Source: Prevotellamassilia timonensis (lineage in GTDB: Bacteria > Bacteroidota > Bacteroidia > Bacteroidales > Bacteroidaceae). From it: a stretch of DNA of 64,000 nt. The notes beneath the pieces are model-generated. The model saw only the letters and a list, made by a program, of their open reading frames with translations, ran no database searches and was not told where the DNA came from. The translations under genes and the position numbers were made by a program. This document shows positions 17,527 to 26,505 of this stretch, in pieces. The stretch is from the NCBI RefSeq assembly GCF_021531665.1, contig NZ_JADYUH010000001.1:1-64000 (forward strand), read 5' to 3'. Within the stretch, counting starts at the first letter, position 1; each line of letters starts with the position of its first letter.

Positions 17527-18756
17527 TCAGAAGAAGAGGTAGCAAAGCAGGATGGCGGCGATGACGCCCGCAAGGTCCGCGAGGAGACCGCAAGCCACCG
17601 CGTGACGAGTGCGAGTGACGCCGACAGAGCCAAAATAGACGGCGAGAATGTAGAACGTGGTGTCGGTGGAACCTTGGAAAATGCAAGAAAGCCTTCCCAC
17701 AAAGGAGTCCGCTCCAAATGTAGTCATGGCATCGACCATCATGCCGCGGGCACCGCCTCCCGAAAGCGGCTTCATGAGTGCCGTGGGCAGGGCGCCGACC
17801 CACTGCGTGTCAATGCCGATCAGCGAAATCAGCCATTTCATCTCTTCCACGAGCCAGTCCATTGCACCGGAGGCACGGAAGACCCCGATGCTCACCAAAA
17901 TGGCGATGAGGTAAGGGATGATGCGGACGGCAGTCTGGAATCCGTCCTTTGCGCCTTCAATGAAAGCGTCATAGACATTTATCTTCGCCCTCATTCCCGA
18001 AACGAGAAACATCGTGATGATGGAGAAAAGCAGAATGTTCGCCACGTTTGTGCCCCAAAGATCCAGAGAAGCAGAACTCAACTGTCCGACTCCCCATATC
18101 AAAGCGGCGACGAACAAACTCATGCCGCCGAGAACGGCTAAAAGAACGGGCTGAAAGAGATTGATGCGCTGATAGATTGAAGTCACCACTATGCCCGCTA
18201 AGGTGGAAAAGAACGTGGCAAGCAGGATGGGAATGAATACGTCTGTCGGTTGGGCGGCGCCCATTTGTGCACGATAGACCAAAATGCTCACCGGAATGAT
18301 GGTCAGACCGGAGGTGTTGAGCACGAGGAACATAATCATTGAATTTGACGCCGTGTCCTTCTTCACGTTCAGTTCCTGCAACCTCTCCATCGCTTTCAGA
18401 CCGAGCGGTGTTGCCGCGTTGTCCAGTCCGAGCATGTTGGCGGCAATGTTCATGAAGATGTTGCCGAAAACGGGGTGGTTGCGTGGAATTTCCGGAAAGA
18501 GGCGCGTCAAGACGGGACTCAGCAGACGAGCCATCGCCTGAATCAAACCGCCCTTCTCGCCGATTTTCATGATGCCCAGCCAGAGCGAAAGAACGCCCGT
18601 CAGACCGAGTGAAATCTCAAAACCTGTCTTTGCTGTTTCAAACGTGGAGTTCATGATGGCAGGAAACACCTCCGTGTCGCCCAGGAACACAAGTTTGATG
18701 CAGGCAATGACAAAGGCAATGAGGAAGAATGCAATCCAAATGTAGTTCAAAACCAT
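17527..18756 (-). CDS. SpmA-SpmB fusion, nucleoside-recognition membrane protein
   Basis: A 409-residue inner-membrane protein with two related Gate (nucleoside-recognition) domains. The first half, with NHPVFGNIFMNIAANMLGL and NAATPLGLKAM, matches SpmA. The second half, with GAKDGFQTAVRIIPYLIAIL and SGGGARGMMVDAM, matches SpmB. In spore-formers these are separate spore-maturation proteins; in non-sporulating Bacteroidetes the fused form is common and its transport role is not settled. It is the first gene of a minus-strand group with the flippase, M16 peptidase and queG, and has its own upstream -7 box. Confidence 0.88.
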   Translation of the reverse strand: MVLNYIWIAFFLIAFVIACIKLVFLGDTEVFPAIMNSTFETAKTGFEISLGLTGVLSLWLGIMKIGEKGGLIQAMARLLSPVLTRLFPEIPRNHPVFGNIFMNIAANMLGLDNAATPLGLKAMERLQELNVKKDTASNSMIMFLVLNTSGLTIIPVSILVYRAQMGAAQPTDVFIPILLATFFSTLAGIVVTSIYQRINLFQPVLLAVLGGMSLFVAALIWGVGQLSSASLDLWGTNVANILLFSIITMFLVSGMRAKINVYDAFIEGAKDGFQTAVRIIPYLIAILVSIGVFRASGAMDWLVEEMKWLISLIGIDTQWVGALPTALMKPLSGGGARGMMVDAMTTFGADSFVGRLSCIFQGSTDTTFYILAVYFGSVGVTRTRHAVACGLLADLAGVIAAILLCYLFF

Positions 18757-18823
18757 GGTGTAGAGAATTCTGTTCCGTTCGCCTCAGACGAGGCGGATCG
18801 AAAGATGAGAAGATAATTCGGCG

Positions 18824-18831
18824 CAAAGTTA
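18824..18831 (-). promoter_or_regulatory. -7 box for the SpmAB-flippase-M16-queG group
   Basis: On the minus strand this reads TAACTTTG followed by C, about 70 bases before the gene start. A TTTG lies 15 bases further upstream, closer than usual. Confidence 0.45.
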
Positions 18832-18956
18832 CAATTTTCTAAGGTGCAAATTGTGCAAACACCGAGCGCAGTCCTTTGAAAGGGCAGAAAATGGAAAAAG
18901 AATCTCCTTTTTGACGCATCAACCACCCCTTCCGCAGGCAATTCTGAACCGTTTCT

Positions 18957-18987
18957 TTTGTACTATCCAAATCAAGGGGTAAATTTG
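18957..18987 (+). promoter_or_regulatory. Promoter of ruvB
   Basis: TTTG at 18957-18960 and TAAATTTG at 18980-18987 are separated by exactly 19 bases. The ATG is at 18995, so transcription should start at or just before the start codon. The message would be nearly leaderless. Confidence 0.75.
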
Positions 18988-18994
18988 CAGTCTC

Positions 18995-20038
18995 ATGCAA
19001 GAAGACACTTTTGACATCAGACAAGAACAAAGCGCGCCGCCCACGTCGGAGCGAGACTATGAAAACGCGCTCCGTCCGTTGCGCTTCCATGATTTCAGCG
19101 GACAGCAGAAAGTCGTGGAGAATCTCCGCATCTTTGTGGAGGCTGCAAAAATGCGCCACGAGCCACTGGACCACACCTTGCTCCACGGACCTCCGGGACT
19201 CGGCAAAACCACGCTTTCCAACATCATTGCCAACGAGCTCGGTGTAGGGTTCAAACTCACTTCCGGTCCTGTGCTGGACAAGCCCGGTGATCTCGCGGGA
19301 CTGCTGACCAGCCTTGAACCCAACGATGTCCTTTTCATCGACGAGATTCATCGCCTTTCTCCCGTGGTGGAAGAATATCTCTACTCCGCCATGGAGGACT
19401 ACCGCATTGACATCATGCTCGACAAAGGTCCTTCTGCCCGAAGCATTCAAATAGACCTCAGTCCCTTCACCCTCGTCGGAGCCACCACACGAAGCGGACT
19501 CCTCACCGCACCGCTCCGCGCTCGTTTCGGAATCAATTTGCATCTTGAATACTATGACGTCGCAACGCTGACGAAAATTGTGCTCCGTTCGGCAGACATT
19601 CTCCGAGTGCCCATCGTCGTGGAGGCGGCAGGCGAGATTGCCGGGCGTTCAAGAGGTACGCCGCGAATCGCCAATGCGTTGCTGCGAAGGGTGAGAGACT
19701 TTGCACAGGTGAAAGGTTCCGGAAAGATTGACATGGACATCGCTCGCTTTGCGCTCGAAGCTTTGAATATTGACAAGTATGGTCTAGATCGCACGGACAA
19801 CAAGATTCTCATGACCATCATCGACAAGTTCAAAGGAGGTCCCGTCGGCATCACCACCATTGCTACCGCCATCGGCGAGGATCCCGGCACGCTCGAGGAA
19901 GTCTATGAACCATTCCTCATCCAAGAAGGTTTCATCAAACGCACGCCGAGAGGACGTGAGGTGACGCCGCTGGCATACCAACACCTCGGCATTACGCCGC
20001 AGCAGTTGCCCGGCTACACACCGGGGCTCTTTGATTGA
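18995..20038 (+). CDS. ruvB: Holliday junction branch-migration helicase RuvB
   Basis: RuvB is the hexameric AAA+ motor that, with RuvA, moves Holliday junctions during recombination. The protein has 347 residues. Walker A GPPGLGKT is at 65-72, Walker B DEIH at 116-119, sensor 1 in [11 protein letters not shown], and the C-terminal winged helix contains [19 protein letters not shown]. It starts a plus-strand run with ybeY. A very good promoter ends eight bases before the ATG, so the mRNA is probably nearly leaderless. Confidence 0.98.
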   Translation: MQEDTFDIRQEQSAPPTSERDYENALRPLRFHDFSGQQKVVENLRIFVEAAKMRHEPLDHTLLHGPPGLGKTTLSNIIANELGVGFKLTSGPVLDKPGDLAGLLTSLEPNDVLFIDEIHRLSPVVEEYLYSAMEDYRIDIMLDKGPSARSIQIDLSPFTLVGATTRSGLLTAPLRARFGINLHLEYYDVATLTKIVLRSADILRVPIVVEAAGEIAGRSRGTPRIANALLRRVRDFAQVKGSGKIDMDIARFALEALNIDKYGLDRTDNKILMTIIDKFKGGPVGITTIATAIGEDPGTLEEVYEPFLIQEGFIKRTPRGREVTPLAYQHLGITPQQLPGYTPGLFD

Positions 20039-20076
20039 CGCGCTCGGCAGCGGCATTTTCATACACCATATTATAT

Positions 20077-20499
20077 ATGATAAGTTATCAGACCATCAAC
20101 GTCAGGATGCCGAAGATTCCGCGCCGCCAAACATCTGCGTGGATTCGGCAAGTGGCAGCCTCGTTTGGCAAGAAGGTCGGCGAGATTGCCTACATCTTCT
20201 GCGACGATCCGAAAATCCTTGAAGTAAACGTGCAGTATTTAGGTCACGACTATTTCACCGACATCATTACCTTTGACTATTGCGAAGGTGACAGCATCAG
20301 CGGTGACCTTTTCATCAGCCTTGACACGGTGCGTTCCAACGCCGAGAAGTTTGGAAAGACCTACGAGGAAGAACTTCATCGCGTCATCATTCACGGCGTG
20401 CTCCACCTTTGCGGCATCAACGACAAAGGTCCCGGTGAACGCGAAGTGATGGAGGCTGAGGAGAACAAAGCCTTGGGATTTATTTCGCTCTCAAAATGA
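20077..20499 (+). CDS. ybeY: Endoribonuclease YbeY (16S rRNA maturation)
   Basis: YbeY is a metal-dependent RNase involved in 16S rRNA 3' processing and ribosome quality control. The start at 20077 (MISYQTINVR) gives 140 residues and avoids overlap with ruvB. The metal motif reads HGVLHLCGIND: His106, His110 and Asp116, with Asp where Escherichia coli has the third His. As I recall, Asp at this place is usual in Bacteroidetes. An ATTATAT run touches the start codon. The gene follows ruvB by 38 bases and is probably co-transcribed. Confidence 0.93.
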   Translation: MISYQTINVRMPKIPRRQTSAWIRQVAASFGKKVGEIAYIFCDDPKILEVNVQYLGHDYFTDIITFDYCEGDSISGDLFISLDTVRSNAEKFGKTYEEELHRVIIHGVLHLCGINDKGPGEREVMEAEENKALGFISLSK

Positions 20500-20521
20500 C
20501 GGTTTGATTTCGCCCTCGGAA

Positions 20522-20558
20522 TGACGGATTTGACCCAACCATTGGTCTAAATCCGTCA
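20522..20558. terminator. Hairpin after ybeY
   Basis: TGACGGATTT (20522-20531) pairs perfectly with AAATCCGTCA (20549-20558). No T-run follows, so it may act by stabilising the 3' end or as a weak terminator. Confidence 0.4.
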
Positions 20559-20604
20559 GCTTGTAAAACTAGTTCTTAAATTTCAGTTTTCTTAAACTAA
20601 AACT

Positions 20605-20636
20605 TTTGTTTGCTTGCAAAACATTCTCTTCTTTTG
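20605..20636 (+). promoter_or_regulatory. Probable promoter of inositol-phosphate synthase gene
   Basis: TTTG at 20605-20608 is followed after 20 bases by TTCTTTTG at 20629-20636 and C. This has one mismatch at the second position of TAnnTTTG. The leader is about 60 bases and A/T-rich just before the ATG. Confidence 0.45.
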
Positions 20637-20700
20637 CGGTTTGTAAAGCAAAGCACGTTTTGTGTGCGAAAAGTTTTTGTGAGTTAACAGTAAATATAAT

Positions 20701-21993
20701 ATGGAACAAGCAAAAGGAAAGTTAGGTGTGATGTGCGTGGGACTCGGAGCAGTCAGCACGACATTCATCACGGGTGTCTTGATGACACGCAAAGGTCTGG
20801 CAAAGCCTGTCGGCTCCATGACCCAGTATGACAAAATTCGCGTGGGTCGTGGCAAAGACAAGAAGTATTTGCACTACGGTGAGATTGTCCCTCTCGCCTC
20901 TTTGGACGACATGGTTTTCGGTGCGTGGGATGTTTATCCCGCCAACGCCTACGAGAGTGCGGTGGAAGCCGAGGTGCTCAAGGCAAAGGATATTGAGCCG
21001 GTGCGCGACGAGCTTCTCGCCATTCGTCCGATGAAAGCAGCGTTTGATCGCAAATATGCTTCCCGCCTTGACGGTGACAACGTCAAAGACTGCGCCACCC
21101 GTCGTGAGATGGTTGAAGCGCTCCGCGAGGATATCCGCCGTTTCAAGAAGGAGAATGACTGCGACAGAATTGTCGTGATTTGGGCAGCGTCCACGGAAAT
21201 CTATGTGCCGGTGGACGAAACCGTTCACGGTTCCCTCGCTGCATTTGAGAAAGCACTTGACGCCAACGACACCGACCGCATTGCTCCCTCTATGTGCTAC
21301 GCCTACGCTGCTCTCCTCGAAGGTGCTCCCTTCATCATGGGGGCACCGAACACCACGGTGGATATTCCCGCCATGTGGGAACTCGCAGAGAAAACCAAAA
21401 TGCCGATTGCGGGAAAAGACTTCAAGACCGGGCAGACGCTCGTCAAGTCCGGCTTTGCTCCCATCATCGGAACGCGCTGCTTAGGGCTGAACGGATGGTT
21501 CTCCACGAACATTCTTGGCAATCGCGACGGTCTCGTGTTGGACGAACCCGCCAACTTCCACACCAAAGAGGTTTCGAAACTCTCCACGCTCGAAAGCATC
21601 TTGACACCTGAAGAACAGCCCGACCTATATGCCGACTATTACCATAAAGTACGAATCAACTACTATCCGCCTCGTGGCGACAACAAGGAGGGCTGGGACA
21701 ACATCGACATCTTTGGCTGGATGGGCTATCCGATGCAAATCAAGATTAACTTCCTCTGTCGCGACTCCATTCTCGCCGCTCCGCTCGTGCTTGACCTCGT
21801 CTTGCTGACAGACCTCGCTGCACGCAAAGGTCGCTTTGGCACGCAACGTTTCCTCTCTTTCTTCTTGAAGAGTCCGATGCACAACTACGAAGAAGGAGAA
21901 ATCCCCGTCAATCATCTCTTCAAACAGTATGTCATGCTCAAAAATGCCATCCGAGAAATGGGCGGCTACGAGGCAGACGAAGAAATCGATTGA
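20701..21993 (+). CDS. Inositol-3-phosphate synthase
   Basis: This 430-residue NAD-dependent enzyme converts glucose 6-phosphate to inositol 3-phosphate. It shows the nucleotide-binding start VMCVGLGAVSTTFITGV, then VVIWAASTE, the conserved GKDFKTGQT, and LGLNGWFSTNILGNRDG near the active site. In Bacteroides a homologous enzyme feeds inositol phosphate into inositol phospholipids and sphingolipids. There the gene sits in a lipid cluster, but no CDP-alcohol transferase or inositol-lipid phosphatase gene lies next to it here. It is followed after 15 bases by the DUF5686 gene. Confidence 0.93.
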   Translation: MEQAKGKLGVMCVGLGAVSTTFITGVLMTRKGLAKPVGSMTQYDKIRVGRGKDKKYLHYGEIVPLASLDDMVFGAWDVYPANAYESAVEAEVLKAKDIEPVRDELLAIRPMKAAFDRKYASRLDGDNVKDCATRREMVEALREDIRRFKKENDCDRIVVIWAASTEIYVPVDETVHGSLAAFEKALDANDTDRIAPSMCYAYAALLEGAPFIMGAPNTTVDIPAMWELAEKTKMPIAGKDFKTGQTLVKSGFAPIIGTRCLGLNGWFSTNILGNRDGLVLDEPANFHTKEVSKLSTLESILTPEEQPDLYADYYHKVRINYYPPRGDNKEGWDNIDIFGWMGYPMQIKINFLCRDSILAAPLVLDLVLLTDLAARKGRFGTQRFLSFFLKSPMHNYEEGEIPVNHLFKQYVMLKNAIREMGGYEADEEID

Positions 21994-22008
21994 CCCGCAC
22001 TTTACCGA

Positions 22009-24600
22009 ATGAAAAAACTTCTTTCCCTCTTTTTTCTCCTCACGCTTTCTCTGGCAGTCGGTGCACAGACCCGGTTGTCAGGGAAAGTTGTGGATTTCAG
22101 AACCGGCGAAGTGATTCCGCTGGCGAACGTGGTGAGGCTGGGGGAAAAGAAAACAGTGACCACCGACCTGCAAGGAAGGTTTTCCATTCCGTGGAGGGCG
22201 GGGAAGTATAGGATTTCAATGCTCGGCTATCAACCCGTAACCATCATGGTGACGCCGGGCATGGATTCTTTGGTCGTAAAACTTAAGTCCACGGAAAGTG
22301 ACCTTGGAACAGCCGAAGTTGTCGGACGCAAGAAGAAATATTCAAGGAAAAACAATCCGGCGGTGGAGTTCATGAAAAAAGTGATTGCAGCCAAGGGCAA
22401 CAATGACTTGAAACGCCATGACTTCTATTCCATTGACAAATACACCAAGATGCTCTTCGCTCTCAACGACGTGACTGAGAAAGTCTTTGAGGAAGGAAAG
22501 TTCAAGCGTCTTCCGTTCTTGAAAGAGCATGTTGAAGTATGCAATGAGACCGGTCGCCTCATTCTGCCCATCTCCGTCGATGAAACCGTCAGTCGCGAAA
22601 TCTTCCGCAAGACGCCAAAGTCGCAGAAGAGCATCATCCTTGGAGCACAGAACACAGGACTTAACAACTTCTTCAGCACGGGCGACATTCTGACGGACAT
22701 GATTAAGGACTGCTTCACCGACGTGGATATCTATACGAATGATGTGCGACTGCTGCAACATCGTTTCATGAGCCCGATTGGCGACAACGCCATCTCGTTT
22801 TATCGGTATTTCTTGGTTGACACGTTGATGGTAGGGAAGGACAAGTGCATTCAAGTGGACTTCACACCCAACAATCCGCAGGACTTTGGTTTCTCCGGCA
22901 GCATCTACATCGTTGCAGACAGCACCTACCGCGTTCGGCGTACCGACATAGGCATTCCGAAGAAGTCGGACGTGAATTTTGTGGAAAGCATGCGCATCAT
23001 TCAAGACTTTCGGCAACTGCCCTCCGGTGAGCAGGTCTTGGTGAAGGACGACATGCTTGTTCAAATCAAAGTCGCAAGTTTTTTGCAGAAGCTCATGGTG
23101 CGACGAACCACCAACTACAGCAACTTCTCCTTTGACCCGCTGCCCGAGAAGGAGTTCCGTTTCAAGGGGAGCGTCCACACCAAACCTGATGCGCAAATGA
23201 AGGACAAACTGTTCTGGCAGACCCACCGCCCCGACAGTTTGACGAAGTCGGAGTCCGGCTTGGACGCTTTTATGGCGAAACTTCAGAGGGTCAAAGGTTT
23301 CAAGCCGATTCTTTGGGTCTTGAAGGCTTTCATCGAAAACTTCGTGGAGACCAGCACCGACCCGAAGAAGCCCTCCAAGGTGGACATCGGACCTGTGAAC
23401 ACCATCATTTCCCAGAACTTTGTGGACGGTCTGCGTTTGAGAGCCTCCGCTCAAACCACCGCCAACCTTCACAAGCATCTTTTCCTGAAGGGATATATTG
23501 CCTATGGCTTCAAGGATAATCGTCCGAAGGGCATGGGAGAGGTGACGTGGTCTTTCAATGAGAAAGCCTATCTGCCCCGCGAGTTCCCGGTCAATAATTT
23601 GACGTTCACCTTCACCAACGACGTCATGTCGCCTTCCGACAAGTTCCTTCCCACAGACAAGGACAACGTTTTCACCTCCTTCAAGTGGACCACGGTGGAC
23701 CACATGATGTATTTCAACACGCTCCGCCTCACTTGGGACAAAGAGTGGGGAAACGGCTTGCGCTATACGATGCAGGTGCGCACCACCAAAGACACTCCGA
23801 CGGCAGCGCTGTTCTACCGCCCCCTCACCGCGGGCAACGTCTTCGGAGATCCGGCAGACAACTATCACAGCCTCCGCACCTCCGATTTGAAAATTGGCGT
23901 CACCTATCAGCCCGGCGTCAATTGGATGAACACCAAACAGCGGCGCATCGCCACCAATCACGATGCTCCGAAACTTTCCCTAAGCCATTCCGTCGGTCTC
24001 TACGATTTCGGACGGGCAACCTACACCTACAACTTCACCGAAGCCGGCATATACAAGCGCTTTTGGCTCGGTTCGTGGGGAAAGATTGACTGCGACCTTC
24101 GCGGCGGTGTGCAGTGGGACAAGGTGCCCTTCCCTTTGCTCATCATGCCTGCAGCCAATCTCTCCTACATCATGGAGGATAACACGTTCTGCATGATTGA
24201 CAACATGGAGTTCCTCAACGACCGCTACGCCTCTCTCATGTTTTCGTGGGACATGAATGGCAAGATACTGAACCGCATTCCCCTCATTCGTCGTTTGAAG
24301 TGGAGAGAATACATCGGCTGCAATGTGCTTTGGGGTACGCTGTCAAAGAAGAATAACCCCTATCTTCTCCGCAACGCCGACGAGTCGAGGATGCTCTTCT
24401 TCCCCGGTCACTTTTACGGTCCGGACTCCTACGAGCCCATTTCAAAGATTATGGACAAGAAAGTGCCTTACGTAGAAGTCATGGCGGGCATCCACAACAT
24501 CTTCAAGATTTTCCACATTGAGGGTGTCTATCGTGTGAACTACCACTATCCCGGCACGAAGAAGTGGGGCATTCGCGGCATGCTTCGCATTAGGTTCTGA
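22009..24600 (+). CDS. DUF5686/carboxypeptidase-regulatory-like outer-membrane protein
   Basis: An 863-residue exported protein with a signal peptide ending near VGAQ. Residues about 22-90 form a carboxypeptidase-regulatory-like beta-sandwich (LSGKVVDFRTGEVIPLANV). The rest matches the large DUF5686 family of Bacteroidetes, predicted to be an outer-membrane beta barrel. The C-terminus ends in an aromatic strand (GIRGMLRIRF). Function is unknown; related proteins are often upregulated in stress or virulence screens. It follows the inositol-phosphate synthase gene by 15 bases and converges with recO, leaving only 18 bases between the stops. Confidence 0.85.
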   Translation: MKKLLSLFFLLTLSLAVGAQTRLSGKVVDFRTGEVIPLANVVRLGEKKTVTTDLQGRFSIPWRAGKYRISMLGYQPVTIMVTPGMDSLVVKLKSTESDLGTAEVVGRKKKYSRKNNPAVEFMKKVIAAKGNNDLKRHDFYSIDKYTKMLFALNDVTEKVFEEGKFKRLPFLKEHVEVCNETGRLILPISVDETVSREIFRKTPKSQKSIILGAQNTGLNNFFSTGDILTDMIKDCFTDVDIYTNDVRLLQHRFMSPIGDNAISFYRYFLVDTLMVGKDKCIQVDFTPNNPQDFGFSGSIYIVADSTYRVRRTDIGIPKKSDVNFVESMRIIQDFRQLPSGEQVLVKDDMLVQIKVASFLQKLMVRRTTNYSNFSFDPLPEKEFRFKGSVHTKPDAQMKDKLFWQTHRPDSLTKSESGLDAFMAKLQRVKGFKPILWVLKAFIENFVETSTDPKKPSKVDIGPVNTIISQNFVDGLRLRASAQTTANLHKHLFLKGYIAYGFKDNRPKGMGEVTWSFNEKAYLPREFPVNNLTFTFTNDVMSPSDKFLPTDKDNVFTSFKWTTVDHMMYFNTLRLTWDKEWGNGLRYTMQVRTTKDTPTAALFYRPLTAGNVFGDPADNYHSLRTSDLKIGVTYQPGVNWMNTKQRRIATNHDAPKLSLSHSVGLYDFGRATYTYNFTEAGIYKRFWLGSWGKIDCDLRGGVQWDKVPFPLLIMPAANLSYIMEDNTFCMIDNMEFLNDRYASLMFSWDMNGKILNRIPLIRRLKWREYIGCNVLWGTLSKKNNPYLLRNADESRMLFFPGHFYGPDSYEPISKIMDKKVPYVEVMAGIHNIFKIFHIEGVYRVNYHYPGTKKWGIRGMLRIRF

Positions 24601-24618
24601 GTCGTTTTGGGAAGTACC

Positions 24619-25335
24619 TCAAAAAAGTGAGCGGAAGATTTCCAAAGACCCCGTGTCGGGAAATCCCGCCACGTGCAGTTGGTAGTAGTGTTCAATTTGT
24701 TCCAGCAGGCGACTCCTCTCTGCTCCATTGAAGCGGAAGAAGCGCATGTTGGAATATTTCATTCTAAGCAGTTTGGGCACGAGTGCCGCGTCCTCCGGCT
24801 TCAAAAAGTCGGGGTGCAACGGTTGTGATGAACAAAACACGGAGGAGCGCAGGTCAAACCAGCAGTTAGGGTGATAGGTGCGTGCCTCCGGTCGGAAACC
24901 GAGGAACTGTGTCAGATAGAGCAAAAAGACCAGGTGGAAGTTCGCAAAGCCCTCTTCGCAGGCGTCCAACCATTGCAGCGACTTTTCAACGTATTGAAAC
25001 AGCGTCTCCGTGTCCGGCTCGTGGCGCACGGCATGAAAGAGGAACTCAGCCAGATAGAGTGCGATGGCGGATTTGTGCGGATGGAAGGGGAGGGAAGAGT
25101 AGGGGAAGGCTGAGGCTACTGCTTGCGGACGCACCAACGCATCACTGTTTCGCTCCCGCCACTCCAACTCCAACAGCGCCAAGGGCTGGAACAGACTGTG
25201 GCGTATGGCGGCGCGGCGCGAACGACTGATGCGAACCATCATCCCAACGCAGCCTGCCTTCTCGGTCAGCACATCGACGATGAGCGCATCATCGCCATAT
25301 TTCCTAACGTGCAGCACAATCGCTTTGCTCTTCAT
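24619..25335 (-). CDS. recO: DNA repair protein RecO
   Basis: RecO helps load RecA on single-stranded DNA in the RecFOR pathway. The start at 25335 (MKSKAIVLHVRKYGDDAL) gives 238 residues, normal for the family. The longer frame upstream is a translation of intergenic sequence. The N-terminal OB fold is visible and the C-terminal helical part contains FHLVFLLYLTQFLGFRP. A TATATATATAC run ends five bases before the start codon. The gene is divergent from the tRNA-Glu/rpsT unit. Confidence 0.93.
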   Translation of the reverse strand: MKSKAIVLHVRKYGDDALIVDVLTEKAGCVGMMVRISRSRRAAIRHSLFQPLALLELEWRERNSDALVRPQAVASAFPYSSLPFHPHKSAIALYLAEFLFHAVRHEPDTETLFQYVEKSLQWLDACEEGFANFHLVFLLYLTQFLGFRPEARTYHPNCWFDLRSSVFCSSQPLHPDFLKPEDAALVPKLLRMKYSNMRFFRFNGAERSRLLEQIEHYYQLHVAGFPDTGSLEIFRSLF

Positions 25336-25342
25336 GTCGCGT

Positions 25343-25375
25343 ATATATATAATAAGGAGTAATGCGTATATAATA
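25343..25375 (-). promoter_or_regulatory. TATATA boxes at the recO start
   Basis: Two A/T runs (25342-25353 and 25367-25375) lie within 40 bases upstream of recO. The nearer one ends about five bases from the ATG. Similar boxes are seen before ybeY and the 28816 gene. Confidence 0.35.
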
Positions 25376-25529
25376 TGGTCTAAGAAACGGATTCCGGAGT
25401 GCGTTCGCGGCAGCGCCGCGAAAAAACGCAAAAAACGCGGAAGTAGCACGAAAAACCACCGAAAACCACCCCTGCACCCGCTTCTTCCGCACAAAAATAC
25501 GATATTTTGCAAAAAAAGTAAGGGAAATA

Positions 25530-25560
25530 TTTGCTGGTTCAAAAAAACACCGTACTTTTG
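25530..25560 (+). promoter_or_regulatory. Promoter of tRNA-Glu/rpsT
   Basis: TTTG at 25530-25533 and TACTTTTG at 25553-25560 are separated by 19 bases and followed by C. It is one of the best consensus promoters in the window. The tRNA starts at 25603, leaving a short 5' leader to be processed. Confidence 0.75.
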
Positions 25561-25602
25561 CACTCGCAATTACGACCGAAAGGCGTGAGAGCACACAAAA
25601 TT

Positions 25603-25674
25603 GGTCCCTTCGTCTATCGGTTAGGACGAGAGATTTTCATTCTCTAAAGAGGAGTTCGACTCTCCTAGGGACTA
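25603..25674 (+). tRNA. tRNA-Glu (anticodon TTC)
   Basis: The cloverleaf is readable. The acceptor stem is GGTCCCT/AGGGACT with one G-U pair at the end. The anticodon stem AGAGA/TCTCT carries loop TTTTCAT, giving anticodon TTC. The T-arm is GAGGAGTTCGACTCTCC. The discriminator base is A and CCA is not encoded. It lies 24 bases before rpsT and shares its promoter. Confidence 0.95.
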
Positions 25675-25698
25675 CTCAATAAAAAAGAAAGAATTAAA

Positions 25699-25953
25699 AT
25701 GGCAAACCACAAATCATCTGTAAAACGTATCCGCCAGTCTGCAGCGCGCAGACTCCACAACAGATATTACGCTAAGACCGCGCGTAATGCTGTTCGTGTC
25801 CTCCGTGCCACCACGGACAAGGCAGTTGCAGCAGAACTTCTCCCCAAAGTGCAGAAGATGCTCGACAAACTTGCAAAGAACCACATCATTCACAAGAACA
25901 AAGCCGCTAACATCAAGAGTAGCGTGGCTTCTCACGTGGGCAAACTTGCTTGA
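25699..25953 (+). CDS. rpsT: 30S ribosomal protein S20
   Basis: This 84-residue basic protein binds 16S rRNA in the small subunit. It begins [21 protein letters not shown] and has the helical, Lys/Arg/Ala-rich composition of bS20 throughout. It is transcribed with the preceding tRNA-Glu from the promoter at 25530-25560. A clear terminator follows 34 bases after the stop. Confidence 0.97.
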   Translation: MANHKSSVKRIRQSAARRLHNRYYAKTARNAVRVLRATTDKAVAAELLPKVQKMLDKLAKNHIIHKNKAANIKSSVASHVGKLA

Positions 25954-25987
25954 TTCCTTTTTTACAGATTACCCAATAGGACTAAAG

Positions 25988-26015
25988 CCTTCCACCGAAA
26001 AGTGGGAGGTTTTTT
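25988..26015 (+). terminator. Terminator of rpsT
   Basis: CCTTCCACC and the arm GTGGGAGG form a stem around GAAAA, with one G-T pair, followed by TTTTTTG. It is a standard intrinsic terminator. Confidence 0.85.
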
Positions 26016-26026
26016 GTTGCTTGCAC

Positions 26027-26192
26027 GGCGGTGTGTCATAATAGCCAATCTGCTTCGTTGCTATCGGATTCGGGCTTTGTCATCTACTTCAGTACACTTC
26101 CTGCGCCCTCATCCTCAGCGCCTTGCATCTTAGCCATTCTGACGCACCTTCGAGGGGGAAGCCCCAAAAATGTGCATTTTGATACACCCTCG
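26027..26192 (-). repeat. GGCGGTGTGTCA-ended dispersed repeat, copy A
   Basis: These 166 bases match the reverse complement of 43993-44155 at roughly 90 percent. A shorter diverged copy lies at 35657-35736. The outer end GGCGGTGTGTCA also forms the stem at 63897-63934. No coding frame is supported. Confidence 0.75.
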
Positions 26193-26466
26193 TGCTTCAA
26201 ACTCATTCTTTGCGTACAAAATCTCGTCTGCCGCGTAACCATCCGAAATCAGCCGTCTTGTCCGGATTCTCTGCGTTTTCGTACTTTGTAGAAAACAAAT
26301 GACACCTACTTGACGCCGATTTGATACCGTCAATACTCTGCCTAATGACCTCAAAACAGTGTAAGAGACTGCAGGGGAAGTGTTGGGACACCCCTGAAAG
26401 CCTCTCCCGTGAAGGTGACAGATGAAAGAGGCAGGGAGCAAATGATGTTAATCCGCAGAGAATCGC
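26193..26466. other. No gene seen before ychF
   Basis: After the dispersed repeat, nothing recognisable was found up to the -7 box of ychF. Frames here are short and lack family motifs. Confidence 0.5.
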
Positions 26467-26474
26467 TAACTTTG
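26467..26474 (+). promoter_or_regulatory. -7 box of ychF
   Basis: TAACTTTG followed by C lies 31 bases before the ATG. No clear TTTG was found at -33. Confidence 0.5.
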
Positions 26475-26505
26475 CAGTTCAAAACAAGTAACAACCAAAA
26501 TTTTC

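Noticed and set aside
22342-23961. A 539-codon open frame opposite the DUF5686 gene
   Set aside because: Antisense shadow produced by codon bias; no recognisable domain or start signal.
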